In this document: one piece after another, positions 58,882 to 64,000 of the stretch | Numbering within the stretch: position 1 is the stretch's first letter | Layout of the letters: the number at the start of each line of letters is the position of its first letter | NCBI RefSeq assembly: GCF_019331805.1 | Contig: NZ_JAHBBE010000003.1 | Coordinates: 45,898-109,897, forward strand | Direction: 5' to 3' | DNA from: Bifidobacterium pongonis | GTDB taxonomy: Bacteria; Actinomycetota; Actinomycetes; Actinomycetales; Bifidobacteriaceae | DNA length: 64,000 bases | Notes under the pieces: generated by a model | Databases searched by the model: none | What the model was told of the DNA's origin: nothing | What the model saw: the letters and a program-made list of their open reading frames with translations, nothing else | Translations under genes and position numbers: made by a program

Positions 58882-59676
58882 ATGGCAGCGAAGCGCAAGC
58901 CTCTGGTGGCTGGCAACTGGAAGATGAATTTCGACCATATCGAAGCCACGTATTTCGTGCAGAAGCTTTCCTGGCTGCTCAGAGACTCGCGATTCGACTA
59001 CCGGCGCTGCGAGGTCGCGCTGTTTCCGTCGTTCACCTCGCTGCGCAGCGTGCAAGTGCTTGTCGAAGCGGACAAGCTGCACATCGGCTATGGTGCGCAA
59101 TCGGTATCCGTAACCAATCAGGGGGCGTTCACCGGCGACATTTCGGCCGACATGATCGCCCATCTCGGCTGCTCCTATGTAATCATCGGGCATTCCGAAC
59201 GCAGGAAATACCACCCCGAGGATGATGCCAACATCGTCGATCAGGTGCGTGCGACGCTCGCCGCGGGCATGTGTCCGATCCTGTGCGTGGGGGAGAGCTT
59301 CGAGGAACGCCGTCAAGGCATCGAACTCGACTTCGCCGTCGGGCAGGTGCGCGACGTCACCAGGGATCTGAACGAGGACGAGGCCGCCAAACTGATCGTC
59401 GCCTACGAACCCGTATGGGCCATCGGCACCGGCATGGTCGCCACCCCGGATTCCGCACAGGACGCCGCACAGGCGATTCGCGCGGACCTGCGGGAGACAT
59501 TCAACGAGGGCGTGGCTGGCAAGGTGCGCATCCTGTACGGCGGTTCCGTCACATCGAAGAACGCGGCGGAACTCATCGAGGAACCGGATGTGGACGGCTT
59601 CCTGGTGGGCGGTGCCTCGCTCGACGCGAACGAATTCGCATCCATATGCCGCATCGCGGCTGGGTCGAAGGCCTGA
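58882..59676 (+). CDS. tpiA: Triosephosphate isomerase
   Basis: A 264-residue TIM barrel. The N-terminal AGNWKMN motif contains the catalytic Lys, IIGHSERRKYH contains the catalytic His, and VAYEPVWAIGTG contains the catalytic Glu; GGSVTSKNA is the phosphate loop near the end. AAAGGAA precedes the ATG. The 91-bp gap after pgk contains GGTTCC/GGAACC and GAGGGG/CCCCTC stems that may balance expression. Confidence 0.98.
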   Translation: MAAKRKPLVAGNWKMNFDHIEATYFVQKLSWLLRDSRFDYRRCEVALFPSFTSLRSVQVLVEADKLHIGYGAQSVSVTNQGAFTGDISADMIAHLGCSYVIIGHSERRKYHPEDDANIVDQVRATLAAGMCPILCVGESFEERRQGIELDFAVGQVRDVTRDLNEDEAAKLIVAYEPVWAIGTGMVATPDSAQDAAQAIRADLRETFNEGVAGKVRILYGGSVTSKNAAELIEEPDVDGFLVGGASLDANEFASICRIAAGSKA

Positions 59677-59775
59677 CCCGAGCCGTTTCCCAACATACAG
59701 ACCGTAATACGTATTTTTTCAAGACGTTGCGCTATGCTGTAGCAAGACGTAATGGAACCCGGAGGTAATCGACCC

Positions 59776-60024
59776 GTGACTGCTGTCAAGATCACACTTG
59801 AGATTATTGTCGTGCTGCTCAGCTGCCTGCTGACGCTGCTCATTCTTATGCACAAGGGCAAGGGCGGCGGCCTTTCCGACATGTTCGGCGGCGGTCTCAC
59901 CCAGAACGCGGGTACTTCCGGCGTCGCCGAGAAGAACCTGAACCGTTGGACGGTCATCATCGCGCTGCTGTGGGTCGCGATCATCATCGCCCTCGGCCTG
60001 CTGACCAAGTTCGGTCTCATCTGA
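59776..60024 (+). CDS. secG: Preprotein translocase subunit SecG
   Basis: An 82-residue protein with two membrane helices flanking a Gly-rich loop: helix 1 (IIVVLLSCLLTLLILMHKGKGGGLSDMFGGG), the conserved loop, and helix 2 (VIIALLWVAIIIALGLLT). It stabilises SecYE during protein export. The start is GTG at 59776, with GGAGG nine bases ahead; an upstream ATG at 59752 overlaps this site and lacks its own. It sits in the familiar actinobacterial pgk-tpi-secG order. Confidence 0.92.
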   Translation: MTAVKITLEIIVVLLSCLLTLLILMHKGKGGGLSDMFGGGLTQNAGTSGVAEKNLNRWTVIIALLWVAIIIALGLLTKFGLI

Positions 60025-60037
60025 TTCATGCTTATAT

Positions 60038-60078
60038 AACGTCGGCCCATACCATCGTGGTTATGGGCCGACGTTTTT
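60038..60078 (+). terminator. Strong rho-independent terminator after secG
   Basis: AACGTCGGCCCATA and TATGGGCCGACGTT form a 14-bp stem, extended by a CCA/TGG pair in the loop, and TTTTTGTTT runs out of it. Confidence 0.92.
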
Positions 60079-60129
60079 GTTTGCCTTCAACCGTAGAGCC
60101 ACGCGCAAAGCGTGAAGAGAGGAGCCATG

Positions 60130-61080
60130 ATGGTTTCCGTAAGCAGCAACAAGGTCGTCGTGATCGGCACCGGTCAGGTCGGTTCGACTACGGCGTTCAG
60201 CATCATCACACAGGGATTGTGCAATGAACTGGTGCTGATCGATCCGGCAGAGACCAAGGCGATGGGCGAGTGCCGGGATCTTGATGACGGCAGCGAATTC
60301 CTGAACCGTCACGTCAAGGTGCGGGTGGGTGATTACCCTGATTGCGGCGATGCGGACGTCATTGTCATCACCGCGGGGCGCCGCCCGCCGATGAACGCCG
60401 ACCGCATGGGTGAACTGGCTTTCACTGTCGGCATCATCGGCGAGATCACCGACAACATCATGGACAGCGGATTCGATGGCGTGATCGTGGTGGTGTCCAA
60501 TCCGGTGGATGTCATGTCTTGGTATGTCTGGAAGCGCAGCGGCCTGTCACGCACGCAGGTGCTCGGCACCGGCACGGCACTTGACACGTCGCGCCTGAAA
60601 ACCATCATCGGCGAGGAAACCGGGTTGGATCCGCGCAATGTCGGCGGTTTCGTCATGGGTGAGCACGGCAACTCCCAGTTCGTGCCTTGGTCGGCGGTGT
60701 CGCTCGGCGGCAAGCCCTTCGCCCAGTTCCTGCACGACAATCAGAGCAGGTTCTCCTCGGTGTCCACGAGTGATCTGGAAGCCAAGACGCGTGAACGCGG
60801 CAATGTCATCAGGGATGCCAAGGGCGGAACGAACTATGGCATCGCCTCCACCGTCGCGGGAATCGTGCAGACCATCCTGTGGGATGAACGGCGTATCGTT
60901 CCCGTCTCCACGCTGCTCGACGGCGAATACGGCGAGCATGATGTGTTCCTGGGCGTGCCCACGGAACTGCGTTCCAACGGTGCCAACGAAATCGTCGAAT
61001 TGTCGCTGACCGACGACGAACAGGCCAAACTCCATCATTCCGCGCAGATCGTGCGCTCCTATTGCGAAGGGTTGCTGTGA
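60130..61080 (+). CDS. ldh: L-lactate dehydrogenase (Ldh1-like)
   Basis: A 316-residue NAD-dependent dehydrogenase closely recalling bifidobacterial Ldh1. The NAD loop is GTGQVGSTTAF, NPVD and GTALDTSRLK hold substrate/catalytic residues, and the catalytic His is in GEHGNSQF, where Asn replaces the Asp of the usual GEHGDS. It is less like the main fructose-bisphosphate-regulated Ldh2. The ATG at 60130 is favoured because GAGAGGAG lies five bases ahead; ATG 60127 and GTG 60112 are alternatives. It overlaps the next gene by one base. Confidence 0.9.
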   Translation: MVSVSSNKVVVIGTGQVGSTTAFSIITQGLCNELVLIDPAETKAMGECRDLDDGSEFLNRHVKVRVGDYPDCGDADVIVITAGRRPPMNADRMGELAFTVGIIGEITDNIMDSGFDGVIVVVSNPVDVMSWYVWKRSGLSRTQVLGTGTALDTSRLKTIIGEETGLDPRNVGGFVMGEHGNSQFVPWSAVSLGGKPFAQFLHDNQSRFSSVSTSDLEAKTRERGNVIRDAKGGTNYGIASTVAGIVQTILWDERRIVPVSTLLDGEYGEHDVFLGVPTELRSNGANEIVELSLTDDEQAKLHHSAQIVRSYCEGLL

Positions 61081-61934
61081 TGAACGAATCCGAAACCATG
61101 AGAGACGCCGCCGTGACATCGATGATCGTCGCCGATCTGGACGGTACGCTGCTGCATGATGCCGCGGTGTTCGAGGACCGGTTCATCACGCGGCGCTCCA
61201 TCGACGCCATCAACCGGCTGCACGATAACGGCGTGAAGTTTGTCGTCGAAACCGCACGTCCGGTGAGCACCGGCTACCAGTTCGTCGAGAAGCTTCCGGT
61301 GGACGGCGTGGCGTATCTGAACGGTGCGCTGATCGATTTCGCCCCGAACCTGTCCGATTACGGTATGCTGACCAGCGGCGACATGCCCGCTGACGGCCAC
61401 TTGGTGAAGATTGGCTTCTCCTCGCAGCGTGCCTGCGAGGTGTGCCGTTTCCTGCTGGGGGAGATGCCCGGGTTGAAGATCGGCATCGTGATGGATGATG
61501 TGCGATACACCAATTTCGATGTGAGCGAATATTGGAAGACGCAGACCTGGTGCTACACGGATTTCGAGGATGTGCCCGACGGCATAGGTGACAAGATCAT
61601 CATGTTCCCCGAACCGGAACAGTGGAATCCGCTGCGTGAACTGATTCCCTCCGACTTCGACGTGCATATTTCCGAAGGCTCGTTGTGGATGCTTATGAAT
61701 CCCGACGCGAATAAGGAACATGCTTTGGGGCTGCTCGCCGATCGTTTCCATGTGCTGCTGTCGCAGACCGCCTCCTTCGGCGACGATCTGGTCGACATCG
61801 ATATGCTGCGCCGTTCGGGCAGGGGAGTGGCTGTGGCCAATTCGAATCCCGAAGTGTTGAAGATCGCCGATGAGATCTGCCCAGCCAACAATGATGATGG
61901 TGTGGCGCAGTGGATCGAAACGCATCTGCTGTGA
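61080..61934 (+). CDS. Cof-type HAD phosphatase
   Basis: A 284-residue HAD-superfamily phosphatase. Motif I is VADLDGTLL with both Asp residues, motif II Ser/Thr lies in the TARPVST segment, and motif IV is FGDDLVDIDML with the paired Asp. The cap-type middle domain is typical of the Cof (IIB) class, which act on sugar phosphates, FMN or PLP. The start overlaps the ldh stop (TGATG), so it is cotranscribed with ldh. The substrate is unknown. Confidence 0.88.
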   Translation: MNESETMRDAAVTSMIVADLDGTLLHDAAVFEDRFITRRSIDAINRLHDNGVKFVVETARPVSTGYQFVEKLPVDGVAYLNGALIDFAPNLSDYGMLTSGDMPADGHLVKIGFSSQRACEVCRFLLGEMPGLKIGIVMDDVRYTNFDVSEYWKTQTWCYTDFEDVPDGIGDKIIMFPEPEQWNPLRELIPSDFDVHISEGSLWMLMNPDANKEHALGLLADRFHVLLSQTASFGDDLVDIDMLRRSGRGVAVANSNPEVLKIADEICPANNDDGVAQWIETHLL

Positions 61935-62040
61935 CCGGGATCCATGCCGCCGTGTGTGTGATGGTGGCACGGATAGCAGTATGAAACGGATCGCACAATC
62001 GGTCCGTCATACGAGGCCATACGGTGTTGGACGGCAATCA

Positions 62041-62094
62041 GTGCGGAAAGTTCAATTTCCAGCCGCATGCGACAGGGAAATTGAACTTTCGCAC
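62041..62094. promoter_or_regulatory. 19-bp inverted repeat with AATTGAAC sites
   Basis: GTGCGGAAAGTTCAATTTCC (62041-62060) and GGAAATTGAACTTTCGCAC (62076-62094) pair over 19 bp with one bulged base. They contain the 8-mer AATTGAAC (62050-62057 reverse, 62079-62086). Two more copies lie at 62123-62130 and 62185-62192. The hairpin can terminate the upstream transcript (GTTTT follows), but the repeated 8-mer also suggests an operator array. Confidence 0.6.
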
Positions 62095-62203
62095 GTATTG
62101 TTTTCATAATCTTCACATTGTGAATTGAACCTCCGGATCATGCGGATACCTATGGTGTTAGACTTTGAACCAGTGTTTCCGCAGAATTGAACTGGAGATC
62201 ATC

Positions 62204-63736
62204 ATGACCAATGCAACGTTCGCCGACAGGCTTAACACAGCCATGGCGTTCCGCAAGATGAAACAGATCGATTTCGTGCACGCGGCCGAACAGCAAGGCG
62301 TCAAACTCGGCAAAAGCCACATGAGCCAATACGTCGGCGGCAAAACGGTTCCCCGGGCGGACATCGCCCGTTTCCTCGCAGCGACGTTGCGGGTGAACGA
62401 ACGATGGCTGATGGGAGAGGACGTTCCCATGGAACACGATATCGCCAGCCTGCCCGGCCAGCCGGAGCGCATCGATGACGGTCATGAAGAAACATCAACG
62501 CAATCGGAAGGGAAGAAGCCCATGCGTACCTTTACCAAATCACACAAGCTTGATAACGTGCTGTACGATGTCCGCGGCCCGGTTGTGGACGAAGCCGACC
62601 GTATGGAATCCGCGGGAACGCACATCCTGAAACTGAACATCGGCAACCCCGCGCCCTTCGGATTCCGCACCCCCGACGAAGTGGTGCACGACATGGCCAG
62701 CCAGTTGCCCGACACGGAAGGCTACTCCCCGTCGAAGGGTCTGTTCGCGGCGCGCAAGGCCATCATGCAATACGCCCAGCTGAAGAATCTCCCGAACGTC
62801 AGCATCGACGACATCTACACGGGCAACGGTGTGAGCGAGCTGATCAACCTGAGCATGTCCGCCCTGCTTGACAACGGTGACGAAGTGCTCGTGCCGGCTC
62901 CCGACTACCCGCTGTGGACCGCATGCGTGAACCTGGCCGGCGGCAAAGCCGTGCATTACATTTGCGATGAGGAATCCGAATGGTACCCGGACATCGAGGA
63001 CATGCGTTCCAAGATCACCGACAAGACCAAGGCCATTGTGATCATCAACCCGAACAACCCGACCGGTGCGCTGTACCCGAAGGAAGTGCTGGAACAGATC
63101 GTCCAGGTCGCCAGGGAGCATCAGCTCATCATCTTCTCCGATGAGATCTACGATCGTCTGGTCATGGACGGACTCACACACACCTCCATCGCGTCCCTCG
63201 CGCCCGACCTGTTCTGTGTGACGTTCTCCGGCCTGTCGAAATCCCACATGATCGCCGGGTACCGCGTGGGTTGGATGGTGCTCAGCGGTAACAAGCGTGT
63301 GGCGAAGGATTACATCGAAGGTCTGAACATGCTGACCAACATGCGCATCTGCTCCAACGTGCCCGCACAGTCCATCGTGCAGACCGCGCTGGGTGGCCAT
63401 CAGAGCGTGAACGATTACATCGTTCCCGGTGGCCGCATCTACGAACAGCGCAACTACATCTATGAGGCGCTGAATTCCATTCCGGGCGTGTCCGCGAAGA
63501 AGCCGAAGGCCGCGTTCTACATCTTCCCGAAGATCGACGTGAAGAAGTTCAATGTCACGAATGATGAACAGTTCGCCCTCGACCTGTTGAAGGAACAGCA
63601 TCTGCTCGTGGTGCACGGTGGTGGATTCAACTGGAAGGAACCCGACCATTTCCGCGTGGTCTACCTGCCGCGCATCGAAGTGCTCAAGGATGCCATCGGT
63701 AAGCTCACCGACTTCCTCGAGTACTATCACCAGTGA
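62204..63736 (+). CDS. HTH-aminotransferase fusion protein (AlaC/Aat-like)
   Basis: A 510-residue fusion. Residues about 1-75 form an XRE-type helix-turn-helix (TFADRLNTAMAFRKMKQIDF, KSHMSQYVGGKTVPRADI, with ARFLAATLRVNERWLMG), a domain otherwise found in phage-type repressors. After a ~40-residue linker, residues 110-510 form a class I/II PLP aminotransferase: GNPAPFGF, GNGVSELI, PNNPTGALY, and SGLSKSHM with the PLP Lys. The aminotransferase resembles alanine/aspartate enzymes (AlaC-like). GGAG precedes the ATG. Whether it binds DNA is untested. Confidence 0.88.
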   Translation: MTNATFADRLNTAMAFRKMKQIDFVHAAEQQGVKLGKSHMSQYVGGKTVPRADIARFLAATLRVNERWLMGEDVPMEHDIASLPGQPERIDDGHEETSTQSEGKKPMRTFTKSHKLDNVLYDVRGPVVDEADRMESAGTHILKLNIGNPAPFGFRTPDEVVHDMASQLPDTEGYSPSKGLFAARKAIMQYAQLKNLPNVSIDDIYTGNGVSELINLSMSALLDNGDEVLVPAPDYPLWTACVNLAGGKAVHYICDEESEWYPDIEDMRSKITDKTKAIVIINPNNPTGALYPKEVLEQIVQVAREHQLIIFSDEIYDRLVMDGLTHTSIASLAPDLFCVTFSGLSKSHMIAGYRVGWMVLSGNKRVAKDYIEGLNMLTNMRICSNVPAQSIVQTALGGHQSVNDYIVPGGRIYEQRNYIYEALNSIPGVSAKKPKAAFYIFPKIDVKKFNVTNDEQFALDLLKEQHLLVVHGGGFNWKEPDHFRVVYLPRIEVLKDAIGKLTDFLEYYHQ

Positions 63737-63760
63737 TATTCGCGCTCATATGAATTCGTT

Positions 63761-63802
63761 CGTATGAGTCGTGTATGAGTCGTATGTGAGTCGTATGCGA
63801 GT
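63761..63802. repeat. Four degenerate 9-11-bp CGTATGAGT repeats
   Basis: CGTATGAGT, CGTGTATGAGT, CGTATGTGAGT and CGTATGCGAGT follow one another. They occupy the gap between the aminotransferase and the insertion element and look like slippage-derived DNA. Confidence 0.7.
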
Positions 63803-63871
63803 TGCCGGTTCCTGTACCGGCCGGCTCGGTGAAGCGGCGTTCCGCTCCTATCGATTGAACGATGGGGAAGC

Positions 63872-64000
63872 GGGGTAGTGCCCGAAAAGTTGCGCACTTT
63901 GGATCATGGCCGTCCATGGCGCGATGATCAGTTCGCTTCCACGAGGTTGTCATCGAGCCGGGACATGTCCAGGTAGCGGCGGTTCGACCATTCGTTCGCG
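63872..64000 (-). mobile_element. Edge of an IS256-like insertion element (truncated by window end)
   Basis: The plus strand starts with GGGGTAGTGCCCGAAAAG then TTGCGCAC, typical of IS256/mutator-type terminal repeats, at about 63872. The coding frame on the minus strand ends at 63928. Only this end of the element is in the window. Confidence 0.6.
63928..63999 (-). CDS. Transposase C-terminus, partial (IS256-like)
   Basis: Twenty-three codons ending in a TGA read NEWSNRRYLDMSRLDDNLVEAN, resembling the C-terminal tail of mutator/IS256-type transposases (aromatic-Arg-Arg-Tyr-Leu). The rest of the gene lies beyond the window. The family call is tentative because so little is visible. Confidence 0.55.
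   Translation of the reverse strand, partial: ANEWSNRRYLDMSRLDDNLVEAN

Noticed and set aside
63705..63953. Minus-strand open frame at the right end
   Set aside because: It overlaps the aminotransferase end, repeats and the insertion terminus in the wrong frame for the transposase tail.

Overview
The window is a high-GC (about 60% or more), gene-dense chromosomal segment that looks like Bifidobacterium. The basis is recognition rather than a search: the lactate dehydrogenase at the right end reads like bifidobacterial Ldh1, the gene runs uvrA-uvrC-aroE-rapZ-whiA-pgk-tpiA-secG and pyrBICFKDE have an actinobacterial flavour, the LexA site is of the Gram-positive CGAAC-N4-GTTCG type, and an HTH-aminotransferase fusion that I associate with bifidobacteria is present. 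No rRNA, tRNA, CRISPR array or prophage was seen. Most of the window is housekeeping core.

Layout. 0-8.4 kb: flavin-type oxidase, S10 carboxypeptidase, SAM methyltransferase, DUF2974-like hydrolase, CorA, a lipoprotein solute-binding protein, TrmI and a SixA-like phosphatase. 8.4-12.2 kb: a ~195-bp imperfect palindrome, then metE and metF. 12.3-15.4 kb: glnE. 15.6-22.1 kb: a seven-gene UMP synthesis operon without carAB or pyrR. 22.2-28.2 kb: LysR and TetR regulators facing an ABC ATPase plus a coiled-coil FtsX permease. 28.3-30.9 kb: a patch of small unknown, frameshifted and decayed genes. 31-36 kb: purine deaminase and a heterodimeric ABC exporter. 36.2-41.2 kb: four minus-strand genes (HAD, NERD, Nnr and a short MetE-like protein). 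41.4-44.6 kb: GtrA protein and a MerR/alcohol dehydrogenase/carboxymuconolactone decarboxylase stress-type group. 44.7-45.2 kb: a gene-free stretch with three DnaA-box-like sites. 45.2-48.8 kb: ABC-F ATPase and acyl-CoA ligase. 48.9-57.4 kb: SOS-boxed uvrA-uvrC-aroE-rapZ, then whiA. 57.6-61.9 kb: lower glycolysis (pgk, tpiA), secG, ldh and a Cof-type phosphatase. 62.2-63.7 kb: the HTH-aminotransferase. The right edge enters an IS256-like element.

How it fits together: metE, metF and the second MetE-like gene supply methionine from methyl-folate; the pyr operon makes UMP from carbamoyl phosphate made elsewhere; pgk, tpiA and ldh are lower-glycolysis and lactate-forming steps; UvrA and UvrC give two of the three excision-repair subunits under a LexA site. 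Several genes appear to start leaderless, with a -10 hexamer seven bases before the ATG. The most unusual items are the palindrome before metE, the DnaA-box cluster, the operator-like repeats before the HTH-aminotransferase, and the small gene-decay island at 28.8-30.9 kb.
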